This document shows positions 1 to 8,020 of a stretch of DNA of 39,698 bases, in pieces. The DNA is taken from the NCBI GenBank assembly GCA_039925865.1, contig JBDSYA010000121.1:1-39698 (forward strand), given 5' to 3'. The notes below the pieces were generated by a model, which saw only the letters and a list, made by a program, of their open reading frames with translations, did not search any database and was not told the DNA's origin. Both the position numbers and the translations under genes were made by a program. This DNA is from JBDSYA01 sp039925865. GTDB lineage: Bacteria > Bacteroidota > Ignavibacteria > Tepidaquicellales > Tepidaquicellaceae. How positions within the stretch are numbered: position 1 is the stretch's first letter; every line of letters begins with the position of its first letter.

Positions 1-399
1 ACATTTGGAAGTTTGTTTGGTTTGTTATTTTTCTTTATAAAAGGATTTGAAAAAATTGAAATACTTTTAGCGGCAATAATAATTTGCTTTCTTGCAGGTG
101 TAGTTACATCCAAAGTTATGATGCGAAGATTCGGAGAAGACCCTTCGGTTGTTGTTATAGATGAAGTTGTTGGCATGTGGACGACAGTTCTTGTTTTTAT
201 GATACTTTCCGGTAATTATCCCGATCTTAAATACTTTTTAATATTGTTTGCAGCATTCAGATTTTTTGATATTTTTAAAATCCAGCCTGCAAAATATTTC
301 GACGGACTTGATACCGGTTTTGGCATTATGATGGACGATCTGATCGCGGGCATTTATGCAGGTATTACCGTATATCTGATTTCACTTTTAATTGCATAA
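1..399 (+). CDS. pgpA: Phosphatidylglycerophosphatase A (5' end cut by window)
   Basis: This family removes the phosphate from phosphatidylglycerophosphate to give phosphatidylglycerol at the inner membrane. The reading frame is open from base 1 (T-F-G-S before the first TTG at 13). That matches the 'GTxGSL' segment near the N-terminus of PgpA, so the true start lies outside the window and about 20 residues are missing. Visible features are the conserved IDEVVGMW block around residue 55, several hydrophobic membrane segments, and the late MMDDLIAG stretch that fits the family's C-terminal acidic motif. The stop is 12 bp before cinA. A pgpA-cinA pair is a common bacterial arrangement, so the two are probably co-transcribed. 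The identification rests on these motifs and the gene order. Confidence 0.9.
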   Translation, partial: TFGSLFGLLFFFIKGFEKIEILLAAIIICFLAGVVTSKVMMRRFGEDPSVVVIDEVVGMWTTVLVFMILSGNYPDLKYFLILFAAFRFFDIFKIQPAKYFDGLDTGFGIMMDDLIAGIYAGITVYLISLLIA

Positions 400-411
400 A
401 AATTTAACCTA

Positions 412-1671
412 ATGAGATCAAAGCTTATAACAGTTGGTGATGAGATACTGATAGGGCAGGTAATCAACACTAATGCGGCCTATCTGGGAGATAAGATGTT
501 TTCGATCAGCATACCTGTTGAAAAAACAATAGTTATCGGTGATGAAGAGAATATTTTATTAAAAGAGCTGGACGACTCATTAGAGAATTATGATGTGACA
601 ATTATTACAGGAGGTCTTGGTCCCACGCACGACGATATTACAAAACCTTCACTGATAAAATTCTTTGATGATGAACTGGTGATAAATGATGAAGTACTTA
701 AACATGTAAGGAATATTTTTTCTTTGAGAAATATTGTAATGCCTATAGTGAATGAAGCCCAGGCATTAGTTCCCAAAAAATCTGAAGTGATATGGAATGC
801 TAATGGAACTGCTCCGGGATTGTGGATGGAAAAAAATAACAAAGTTATCATAGCTTTAGCAGGCGTGCCGCATGAAATGAAAGGCATGATGGAAAATGTG
901 ATCATCGGCAAGCTGCAGAAAAGATTCAAATCAAATATAAAACATATTCTAAAACAGAAAACTTTACTGACTACCGGGCTGGGGGAATCTTCATTAAATG
1001 AAAGGCTGGGAAATATGAACGATTTATTGGGAGACTGCAAAATGGCATTTCTTCCTTCCTTGGAAGGTGTCAGGTTAAGGATCAATTCTTCAGGGAAAAA
1101 TGAAGAAGAAGCGCTTGATGAAATCAGTAAAGTTGAAACTAAGATAAGAGAAAAAGCAGGTGATTATGTATACGGTATAAACAATGAGACAATAGAAAGT
1201 ATCGTTGGTGATATTTTAAGAAAAAAAAAGAAAACTCTTTCTGTTGCCGAATCAAGTACCGGTGGTATGATCTCATCACGGATAGTGAGCACACCCGGGA
1301 GCTCAGATTATTACCAGGGCGGGGTTTGCTGTTACTCTAACAAAGAAAAAATAAGAATTCTTGGCGTAGATGCAAATATAATTGAAAGCAAAGGTTCCGT
1401 CAGCAAAGAAACAGCAATGCAGATGGCTGAAGGGGTAAGAAATTTAATGGAAACTGATTATGCATTATCAACAACAGGAATTGCCGGACCCACCGGCGCA
1501 ACACCGACAAAGCCTTTAGGGCTTGCATGGATAGGATTTTCAAGTAAAGATAAAACTCATGCAATGTGTTTTAGCTTTGGTGATAACAGGGCTATTAACA
1601 TTCAAAGAACTTCAATGCGGGCACTTGAGATACTGAGGAGAGAATTATTAAATATAAAAATAGAATTCTAG
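412..1671 (+). CDS. cinA: CinA-family protein (NMN deamidase / ADP-ribose pyrophosphatase type)
   Basis: Full-length two-domain CinA of 419 residues. The N-terminal MoaB/Mog-like fold begins with ITVGDEILIGQVINTN and carries TGGLGPTHDD around residues 66-75, the binding loop of this family. The C-terminal CinA domain (about 255-410) has VAESSTGG and TTGIAGPTGATP, the nucleotide amidase signature. In characterised relatives the C-terminal domain deamidates nicotinamide mononucleotide and the N-terminal domain hydrolyses ADP-ribose, so the protein helps recycle pyridine nucleotides. The older 'competence/damage-inducible' name reflects co-transcription with recA in some bacteria; no recA is present here. 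The ATG at 412 lies 12 bp after pgpA and matches the family N-terminus. Cytoplasmic. Confidence 0.93.
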   Translation: MRSKLITVGDEILIGQVINTNAAYLGDKMFSISIPVEKTIVIGDEENILLKELDDSLENYDVTIITGGLGPTHDDITKPSLIKFFDDELVINDEVLKHVRNIFSLRNIVMPIVNEAQALVPKKSEVIWNANGTAPGLWMEKNNKVIIALAGVPHEMKGMMENVIIGKLQKRFKSNIKHILKQKTLLTTGLGESSLNERLGNMNDLLGDCKMAFLPSLEGVRLRINSSGKNEEEALDEISKVETKIREKAGDYVYGINNETIESIVGDILRKKKKTLSVAESSTGGMISSRIVSTPGSSDYYQGGVCCYSNKEKIRILGVDANIIESKGSVSKETAMQMAEGVRNLMETDYALSTTGIAGPTGATPTKPLGLAWIGFSSKDKTHAMCFSFGDNRAINIQRTSMRALEILRRELLNIKIEF

Positions 1672-1840
1672 AATGATTTGACCCGATTAAGACTCATTGC
1701 TTTTTTTCAATTATATAAGCTGAACAATGTTGAAATGAATTAAATTATTATGAGGATATATTACAATGTTTACAATTGAAAAAAAACATGCAAAGCTATA
1801 TATTAAAGTATACCATAATTTATAAATTCAAATAAAGAAA

Positions 1841-3844
1841 ATGAAAAGATTACCCAACTTTTTGAAAGGGACTTTCACAGCACTGATTATTATAGTGTCG
1901 CTTGCATTTGTCGGTTCGGAAATTTTCCAGGGACAAACCACCAGCACAATATATAATTATGACGAGAGTGATCCATTGATAGACAGACCAACAAAAGAAT
2001 CCCTGCTTCATTTACAAAAGGGAAGTGATAATTCAAGTATCATTACCGACACAGCAGGCTACGATAACTTTGAGATCGGCATTGATAATGCAGAGCAAAT
2101 GTTAGTTTCAAATCCCAGAAATCCTTTGCAAATGCAGTTTGGCGTAAATGGTGGTTCGGGTCAAAGAGCTTATTATACCATCGATGGCCACGACTGGACT
2201 GCAAGCAACCCGGCTTATCATTCATCTACGTGCTGCGATCCCTGGTCAGCATGGGACAGTCTTGGAGTGCTTCATTACGGATCGGGTGTAAGCGGACAAT
2301 ATGTTTATAATTCAACGAACGCAGGTCAGACCTACACAGCTCCGGTTCTCTCTGTAACTGGAAACGACAGGAATACACTTGCTACTGATCAGACAAACGG
2401 TCCTTACACAAATTATTTATATGCAGCTATTACTCCGGGAAATTTTTCAAGGAGCACTGACGGAGGTTTAACCTGGACAACAACATTCAGCTCATCTAAT
2501 ACTGTACCCGGAGTTATGATCGCAGTAGGTCCGGCCGGAAGTGTACAAGGAGGAACAGTTATGTATGTAACAAATACAGGTTCAACAGCAAACGTTACTT
2601 ACAACTTCTTCAGATCATCAGATGGAGGTCAGACTTTTGATTTCAGAACAAGCCTGAATGTTGCAGGTCATGTTGGTACTTTGAATACTCAGGGAAGACT
2701 CGTTATTAATAACGGAAGAACCCGTCCTTATCCAATGATAGCAATGGATAACAGCTATGGTCCACACAGAGGAAGACTTTATCTTGTTTATGCATCAAAT
2801 GTTCCTGCAGGAAACGGAAACAAGCCTGACGTAATTTTACAATATTCGGATGATCAGGGAATGACATGGTCAAGCAGGGTCACAGTAAATGATAATGCAG
2901 ATCCTGAAGCAAGTGATCAATGGTTTCCGGCTATATGGTGTGAAAAAGAAACAGGAAGGCTTTATATTAAATGGTATGATACGAGACTGGCTCCGACTAC
3001 TTATGGCGTAAATGTATATGCAACATATACTGATGATGGAGGTCAGACGTTTGCTCCTAATCAAAGACTTACAACACAAACATGGACTTACCCAACTCCA
3101 GCATGCGGTGTAAATCAGAATTGTTACCGCGGTGATTATGACGGTATGACAGCAAATGGAAAAACTTCATTCTCAGTATGGTATGATGGCAGAAACGGAA
3201 ATTATAAAAATATCGGCTCTTACTTTCCGGATTACGCAATGAAAGTAAATCCTGCAAGTGTTACAATAAGCAGCTCAAATGTTACAACGTTCAGAGTTTC
3301 TGTTCCTTCTGTAAAATTATACACTGATGTTACAAGCTTTACTGCTTCAGTAGTCCCTACTCCGGCATCGGGTGCACTAACTGTGACATTCCCTAATGGA
3401 AATACTTTAAATACATATCCTGATTCACTGCTGGCAAGAATCAACGCCGCTCCGGGTACTACAGCCGGAAATTATATAGTTACAGTTACAGGTTCCGGAT
3501 CAAACGGAACACCTATTCATAAAAGAACAGTAAGCCTTGTAGTAGGGTTAGTGGGTATAACTGGTGTGAATGAAATTCCTGAAAACTTCAGCCTGTCACA
3601 AAATTATCCTAACCCATTCAATCCATCTACTATCATAGGATACTCGCTCAAGCAACAGACAAATGTTAAGATAAGTATATTTGATGCCACGGGTAAAACG
3701 GTTGCTGTCATTAACAGCGGTATTCAGCAGGCCGGAAGCCATTCAATCGATTTCAATGCATCTTCATTCTCAACAGGAGTTTATTATTACAAACTCGAAA
3801 CTGAATTTTTTACTGATACAAAAAAAATGTTATTGTTAAAATAA
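1841..3844 (+). CDS. Secreted Asp-box (BNR) beta-propeller protein with type IX secretion sorting tail
   Basis: A 667-residue exported protein. A hydrophobic segment at residues 12-30 acts as signal peptide. The body contains repeated Asp-box motifs (STDGGLTW, SSDGGQTF, SDDQGMTW, TDDGGQTF) spaced as in sialidase-like six-bladed propellers. A beta-rich linker follows. The final 80 or so residues form a Por/type IX sorting domain: FSLSQNYPNPFNPST, then a short beta-sandwich, ending KKMLLLK. Such tails direct proteins through the outer membrane in Bacteroidota. Asp-boxes are structural and do not prove sialidase activity; I see no arginine triad I can assign, so glycan hydrolysis is only one possibility. 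The gene stands alone and ends in a strong terminator. Confidence 0.85.
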   Translation: MKRLPNFLKGTFTALIIIVSLAFVGSEIFQGQTTSTIYNYDESDPLIDRPTKESLLHLQKGSDNSSIITDTAGYDNFEIGIDNAEQMLVSNPRNPLQMQFGVNGGSGQRAYYTIDGHDWTASNPAYHSSTCCDPWSAWDSLGVLHYGSGVSGQYVYNSTNAGQTYTAPVLSVTGNDRNTLATDQTNGPYTNYLYAAITPGNFSRSTDGGLTWTTTFSSSNTVPGVMIAVGPAGSVQGGTVMYVTNTGSTANVTYNFFRSSDGGQTFDFRTSLNVAGHVGTLNTQGRLVINNGRTRPYPMIAMDNSYGPHRGRLYLVYASNVPAGNGNKPDVILQYSDDQGMTWSSRVTVNDNADPEASDQWFPAIWCEKETGRLYIKWYDTRLAPTTYGVNVYATYTDDGGQTFAPNQRLTTQTWTYPTPACGVNQNCYRGDYDGMTANGKTSFSVWYDGRNGNYKNIGSYFPDYAMKVNPASVTISSSNVTTFRVSVPSVKLYTDVTSFTASVVPTPASGALTVTFPNGNTLNTYPDSLLARINAAPGTTAGNYIVTVTGSGSNGTPIHKRTVSLVVGLVGITGVNEIPENFSLSQNYPNPFNPSTIIGYSLKQQTNVKISIFDATGKTVAVINSGIQQAGSHSIDFNASSFSTGVYYYKLETEFFTDTKKMLLLK

Positions 3845-3870
3845 GATCTAAAATAAATTCTTATAATATA

Positions 3871-3901
3871 AAAGCCCGTGTAACCAGCGGGCTTTTTTTT
3901 T
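3871..3901 (+). terminator. Rho-independent terminator after the Asp-box protein
   Basis: Perfect 8-bp stem AAAGCCCG / CGGGCTTT (3871-3878 with 3888-3895), a 9-nt loop, and a run of T to 3901. It lies 27 bp past the stop codon of the 1841-3844 gene and is the most GC-rich hairpin in its surroundings. Confidence 0.88.
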
Positions 3902-4018
3902 ATGATAATTTGCTTTGAGTATTACCAAATGCGGGATTTGTTTTTATTATTAATTTTTATTAATAATAGCTGGCCAAAAATATTTTAGGCACGGCCTCCA
4001 GTGAAAATTCTTTATTAC

Positions 4019-4049
4019 TTGTCTAAGGATGATCATAAACTTATTTTTG
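4019..4049 (+). promoter_or_regulatory. Bacteroidota-type promoter upstream of the 4070 gene
   Basis: TTG at 4019-4021, a 20-bp spacer, then TATTTTTG at 4042-4049, matching the Bacteroidota -33 (TTTG/TTG) and -7 (TAnnTTTG) consensus. It ends 20 bp before the ATG at 4070, so the leader would be very short. Found by pattern only. Confidence 0.5.
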
Positions 4050-4069
4050 TATCATAACGAATCCTTCCA

Positions 4070-4513
4070 ATGAGTATTATAAAAGAGATCTACGACGTTA
4101 CAAAAGATCTTGCCGGTAATAAAGTTGCGCTGAATAAGATCAAACGTGCATTGCTGACTGAAGTGAAGCTTAACAATAAATTTCTTGAAGACCTTAACAA
4201 CAAAGAGAAGCGGCTTAGCGATGAAAGATTAGTTCAGATAATAAATAATCTTGAAGTTGCAGAAATGAAAGCCTCAATTAGTTGCGGACTTCCTTTTGAG
4301 CTTATTTCCATGAAAAAGGTCACAAAGGAATTACTTGAAGATCTAGATTCCTTACGTGCTGTGGAAAATGATCTTGAAACCGTTTTGGAAAAAATTTATC
4401 TAAAGATAGCTTATCTTAAAAAAGATTATAATTCTGAACACATAAATCTATACATTAGAGTAAGAAATATTTTCAGCTATAATCAGCTTCTTCAAAGAAT
4501 GCTTTCTAAATAG
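4070..4513 (+). CDS. Unrecognised helical protein, 147 aa
   Basis: I do not recognise this family. The protein is highly charged and predicted almost entirely helical (many L/K/E residues; a likely coiled-coil between residues 25 and 60 and again 75-115). It has no signal peptide and no membrane span, so it should be cytoplasmic. One Cys, in SCGLPFE around residue 72, stands in the only less helical segment. It is preceded by a good promoter match and followed after 13 bp by the L7/L12-like membrane protein, so the two probably form a two-gene operon and may act together. The ATG is well placed relative to the promoter. Confidence 0.7.
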   Translation: MSIIKEIYDVTKDLAGNKVALNKIKRALLTEVKLNNKFLEDLNNKEKRLSDERLVQIINNLEVAEMKASISCGLPFELISMKKVTKELLEDLDSLRAVENDLETVLEKIYLKIAYLKKDYNSEHINLYIRVRNIFSYNQLLQRMLSK

Positions 4514-4526
4514 ATTTTAGACAATC

Positions 4527-4982
4527 ATGAGTAAAATTATTTTAACGTTCTTTGCTGCTCTTGCTTCATTCACAATTATCATTTTTCTTATAAGACTTTT
4601 ATTGAGAAAAAATGTGAATGAAATAAAATTTGATCGTAAAAAATACGCAAACCAGGTAAATGAACCGGATACAAAAATTAATATAGATAAGTTTTTAAGC
4701 AGCAATAATAAAATGGAAGCAATAAAATATTTAAGGGAAACTAAAAAACTCAGTTTGTCGGATGCAAAAAATATGATTGAGAAATATGCTGTGAATAATT
4801 CCCCGGAAATTTTAAACGTATATAATAATATGAGATCGGATATAGAAGGTGACAGTGAGCTAACAAACAGAGTCAAGACGCTCATCAGTCAGGGAAAAAA
4901 GATCGAAGCAATAAAACTCGTAGTTGTTTCAAAGAAGATCAGATTAAATGATGCGAAAGTTTTTGTTGAGAATCTTAAGTAA
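4527..4982 (+). CDS. Membrane-anchored protein with two ribosomal L7/L12 C-terminal-like hairpins
   Basis: A single hydrophobic segment (residues 4-27, followed by RLLLRK) anchors the protein in the inner membrane with the rest probably cytoplasmic. Two similar segments follow: residues 60-86, with MEAIKYLRETKKLSLSDAK, and 122-150, with KIEAIKLVVVSKKIRLNDAK. Both resemble the helix-turn-helix of the ribosomal protein L7/L12 C-terminal domain (pattern K-x-E/V-A-I-K...GLxLxxAKxxVE), which binds translation factors on the ribosome. Stand-alone proteins with this motif are known in other bacteria but have no agreed function. The likely operon partner is the helical protein just upstream. The similarity to L7/L12 is seen directly; a role at the ribosome is inference. 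Confidence 0.7.
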   Translation: MSKIILTFFAALASFTIIIFLIRLLLRKNVNEIKFDRKKYANQVNEPDTKINIDKFLSSNNKMEAIKYLRETKKLSLSDAKNMIEKYAVNNSPEILNVYNNMRSDIEGDSELTNRVKTLISQGKKIEAIKLVVVSKKIRLNDAKVFVENLK

Positions 4983-5056
4983 TAAATACTGCTTAAATTA
5001 CATTAATATTCAGAAACCTAATTAATTACTGAAACAAAAAAGATGCTGTTAATAAA

Positions 5057-5082
5057 ATAACTTAGTTATCAATCATTGATAA
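5057..5082. repeat. Overlapping inverted repeats at the end of the TPR gene, possible weak convergent terminator
   Basis: TTATCAA-TCA-TTGATAA (5066-5082) is a 7-bp perfect inverted repeat followed on the + strand by TTTTG. A second, ATAAC-TTA-GTTAT (5057-5069), overlaps it and contains the stop codon of the minus-strand TPR gene. The site lies between convergent genes. It is AT-rich, so termination strength is uncertain. Confidence 0.3.
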
Positions 5083-6711
5083 TTTTGTATCAGCATTCTT
5101 CCATGCTGTCTGCAACTCTTGATAAATTTTTTCAGCTTCTTCATTTTTATTTTGAACTTTAAGAGATTCATGTAATCCGAATAAACCTCTGCCGTTATGA
5201 GGATATTTTTTCAGATCATCTCTGTAAACTCTTTCAGCATCCTCATATTTTCCTGCCGAATACAAAACTTTTCCTAAATTCAATCTTACTGAAGGATACC
5301 AGTCCGGCGGTTCATCATAATTAAGTGCATCTTCAAATGACACTGCCCGGTCAAAAAGATCCAGAGATTCATTAAGCTTATCACTGTGCGCTGCAATGTT
5401 TGCAGTAAGCAAAGCTTCGGCAAGATCTAGAATTGTCTTAGCTGAGCTGAATCCGAAAACAGCTTCCGCAGGAATTTTCTCTTTCAATTTAATCATTTCA
5501 TTAAGTTCATTAGTTGCTTCTGTGGTTTTACCGGGATTTGCCAGGGCTATGCCTCTTGCAAAATGCCAGATCGCAGTTGAAAGATCTAAACCTTCAGTTG
5601 GTTTAGGATAACTGAGTATATCACCCCATTTTTCAAAAGAGATCAGTATCATCAGAGGATTGGAATAAAATATTTCAAGCATCTGCATTTCTTGTACAAC
5701 AGGTTTCACATTTTGCTCTATTTGCTTTGCATATTTAATTGCATCTGAAAAATTTCCTTCCATCATTTTTGAAACAGAAATAAAATTGATATTATGGTTG
5801 TAATACATTACCGGATAAATTCCTTCAGGCTTGTATCTGCTTATATATGATTCGTCTGCATTGATAGCATTAAAATTAGCTAAGGATGCTCCTTCATAAT
5901 CTCCGACCCTGAAAAAAGTATGTGCAGGCATATGTACAAGATGTCCGGCTGCAGGAATAAGATCTTTCAATACCTGAGCGCTGTGAAGCGCCTTACCCGG
6001 ATCATTGGAAGCTTCTACAGTATGTATGTAATAGTGATTTGCCCCGGAATGATTTGGGTTACGCGCAATAACACTTTCTAAAACAGAAATGATCTCTTCC
6101 GTACCTTCTGCAGGAGTACCGTCTTTATTCCATAATTGCCATGGCTTCAATACCATCATACTCTCCGCGTACAATGTTGCTGCATCAAGATCATCGTTAT
6201 ACTTATCTTTAAGAGTTTTCATTGCCGTCCGGAATTCTACATCTGATACGCTCTGACTAATACTAAGATCTTTTTTATATCTTTTTGATAAAGCGGTAAT
6301 GTAATCTTTTTCTTTTTGCGAGGAATGTTTGGAATGTTTAATAGCTTTCTTCAATGCATTGTAAGCCTGTTTGCGCTGAACATCATCAGCAGGAAGATTA
6401 TAATTGGGACCGAGAGCATATGCAATTCCCCAGTATGCCATTGCCATTTCATGATCAAGCTTGGCAGCTTTTTTGAACGAACGGACGGCTTCATTATGAT
6501 TAAAGGCATAAATTAAAGTGAGACCCTGATTGAAAAAGTTCTGAGCTTGTTTATTCTTAGTTGTGACAGGATGATCAAGTGAACCAAGTCCCGGAATAAG
6601 TACTGCAGGATATTTAACACTACTTTGATCAGAGCCCATATCGTGCTGTGAAAAAATAATACCTGTTACAAATAAATTCAGTGATATAAAAAGCAAAATT
6701 ATTCTGATCAT
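5062..6711 (-). CDS. Secreted tetratricopeptide-repeat protein
   Basis: A 549-residue protein with a classical signal peptide (residues 1-21, cleaved about IIFSQ) and several TPR helix pairs. The first, around residues 57-95, contains AQNFFNQGLTLIYAFNHNEA and AMAYWGIAYALGPNYN. The block LVHMPAHTFFRVGDYEGA lies in the middle, and two more repeats are near the C-terminus (AGKYEDAERVYRDDLKKYP). This combination matches a widespread family of large exported TPR proteins in Bacteroidota and Acidobacteriota with no assigned enzymatic function. The conserved His residues of the HMPAH block could bind a metal, which is speculation. Its neighbour on the left converges and the dehydrogenase on the right diverges, so it is probably transcribed alone. 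Confidence 0.8.
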   Translation of the reverse strand: MIRIILLFISLNLFVTGIIFSQHDMGSDQSSVKYPAVLIPGLGSLDHPVTTKNKQAQNFFNQGLTLIYAFNHNEAVRSFKKAAKLDHEMAMAYWGIAYALGPNYNLPADDVQRKQAYNALKKAIKHSKHSSQKEKDYITALSKRYKKDLSISQSVSDVEFRTAMKTLKDKYNDDLDAATLYAESMMVLKPWQLWNKDGTPAEGTEEIISVLESVIARNPNHSGANHYYIHTVEASNDPGKALHSAQVLKDLIPAAGHLVHMPAHTFFRVGDYEGASLANFNAINADESYISRYKPEGIYPVMYYNHNINFISVSKMMEGNFSDAIKYAKQIEQNVKPVVQEMQMLEIFYSNPLMILISFEKWGDILSYPKPTEGLDLSTAIWHFARGIALANPGKTTEATNELNEMIKLKEKIPAEAVFGFSSAKTILDLAEALLTANIAAHSDKLNESLDLFDRAVSFEDALNYDEPPDWYPSVRLNLGKVLYSAGKYEDAERVYRDDLKKYPHNGRGLFGLHESLKVQNKNEEAEKIYQELQTAWKNADTKLSMIDN

Positions 6712-6943
6712 AATATTTAATTAAGTTTTTTTAATTATTGGATAGTTTTATAATATAATTAAAGTTGATTTTTTATTAAAGCACAAGTTTCATCGTTTCT
6801 AATTTGTATAATTTATTAATATCTTCAGGATGAGATTAATATTTTGAAGACCGGATCAAAATTTTAAAATCTTTATCCGTTGAGACTAATAAAATTTATA
6901 ATTAATTACTATTTTGAAAAAATATTGACCGTTGGTGCTTGAA

Positions 6944-7978
6944 ATGAAAAAAAATATTATTGTACTCTTTATTTGGGATGTTGATAAGAGTCTGAAGAAT
7001 CATTTAAAAAGATCATTAAAAGATTTTCTAAATGTTAAACTGATCTTCCCCAAATTCACAGACGAAAAAAATATTTTAAAGTTTGGACTTGAAGCTGATA
7101 TAATTATTGGTTGGCGGCTTTCAATTGACCTTTTGCGAAAACTGCACAATTTAAAGGTCTTCATTAATCCCGGCACGGGTATTAAACATCACATTGAAAA
7201 TTTCAAAAAAATAAATAAAACAAAAAAAGTTATACTTGTAAACGGTCATGGTCATGCATATTCTACTGCTCAGCACACTATTGCGATGCTGCTCGCATTG
7301 ATGAACAGAATCATTCCTCATCACAACCGTATGAAAGAAGGTATCTGGAGAACAAGTGATGATAAGGATTTCAGTAATGCATCAGTTCAATTGAAAAACA
7401 GGAATATCGGATTGCTTGGTTATGGCGCCATTAATAAATATGTTCATAAATTTCTTTCCGGGTTTGAAAAGAATAATTTTCATGTGTTAAGACATGAATG
7501 GAAAAATAAGAATGAAAAATATCCTACATTTATTAAGAAATATGAAGGGCCGGAATTACACAAATTTTTAGAGTGTATTGATTTGTTAATTATAGCAATT
7601 CCGCATACTTCAAAAACTGATAAGATGATCGGTGAAAAAGAATTAGCACTTCTTGAAAAGAATACTATAATAGTAAACGTGGCGAGAGGAAGCATTATTG
7701 ATGAAAAAAGTTTATATGAATTGCTGAAAAAAAATAAAATTGCCGGAGCCGCTATCGACGTTTGGTATAATTATAATCCTGTGAAAGATAAAAACGGAAA
7801 AGAGTATCCGTATAAATCACCATTTTATAAACTCGAAAATGTTGTTATGTCTCCGCATCGTGCTGCATCTCCTTTTGATGATCTGGGCAGATGGGATGAA
7901 GTAATTGAAAATATTACAAGAGTTGCAAAAGGCAGGAAAGACCTGATGAATATTGTTGATCTGAAAAAGGAATACTAA
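6944..7978 (+). CDS. D-isomer-specific 2-hydroxyacid dehydrogenase family protein (atypical)
   Basis: Lipmann-type NAD-binding dehydrogenase. The NAD-binding region reads NIGLLGYGAINKYV, where the usual GxGxxG has Asn in place of the third Gly. The catalytic Arg is in NVARGSIIDE and the catalytic His in VMSPHRAA. The catalytic Glu normally found in DVFxxEP is not evident: the segment reads AIDVWYNYNP, closer to the DVW-Y-x-x-P form seen in formate-dehydrogenase-like members. Substrate cannot be assigned. I prefer the ATG at 6944; a TTG 12 bp upstream (6932) is in frame but adds nothing conserved. It stands alone, divergent from the TPR gene and convergent with the ABC exporter. Confidence 0.85.
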   Translation: MKKNIIVLFIWDVDKSLKNHLKRSLKDFLNVKLIFPKFTDEKNILKFGLEADIIIGWRLSIDLLRKLHNLKVFINPGTGIKHHIENFKKINKTKKVILVNGHGHAYSTAQHTIAMLLALMNRIIPHHNRMKEGIWRTSDDKDFSNASVQLKNRNIGLLGYGAINKYVHKFLSGFEKNNFHVLRHEWKNKNEKYPTFIKKYEGPELHKFLECIDLLIIAIPHTSKTDKMIGEKELALLEKNTIIVNVARGSIIDEKSLYELLKKNKIAGAAIDVWYNYNPVKDKNGKEYPYKSPFYKLENVVMSPHRAASPFDDLGRWDEVIENITRVAKGRKDLMNIVDLKKEY

Positions 7979-8020
7979 AAATCCAAGGGGATTTAGAATG
8001 TGATGATGAAAATTTAAAAT

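Noticed and set aside
588..1085. 165-aa minus-strand open frame inside cinA
   Set aside because: It lies wholly antisense to a well-conserved gene and its translation has no recognisable motif.
1841..3844. Calling the Asp-box protein a sialidase
   Set aside because: Asp-boxes are structural and occur in many propellers; the catalytic arginine triad was not identified.
4517..4885. 122-aa minus-strand open frame over the L7/L12-like gene
   Set aside because: Antisense shadow. The plus-strand frame has the repeat structure and a sensible membrane anchor.
7979..7994. AAATCC-AAGG-GGATTT hairpin after the dehydrogenase
   Set aside because: Only 6 bp and no T run follows; not enough for a terminator call.
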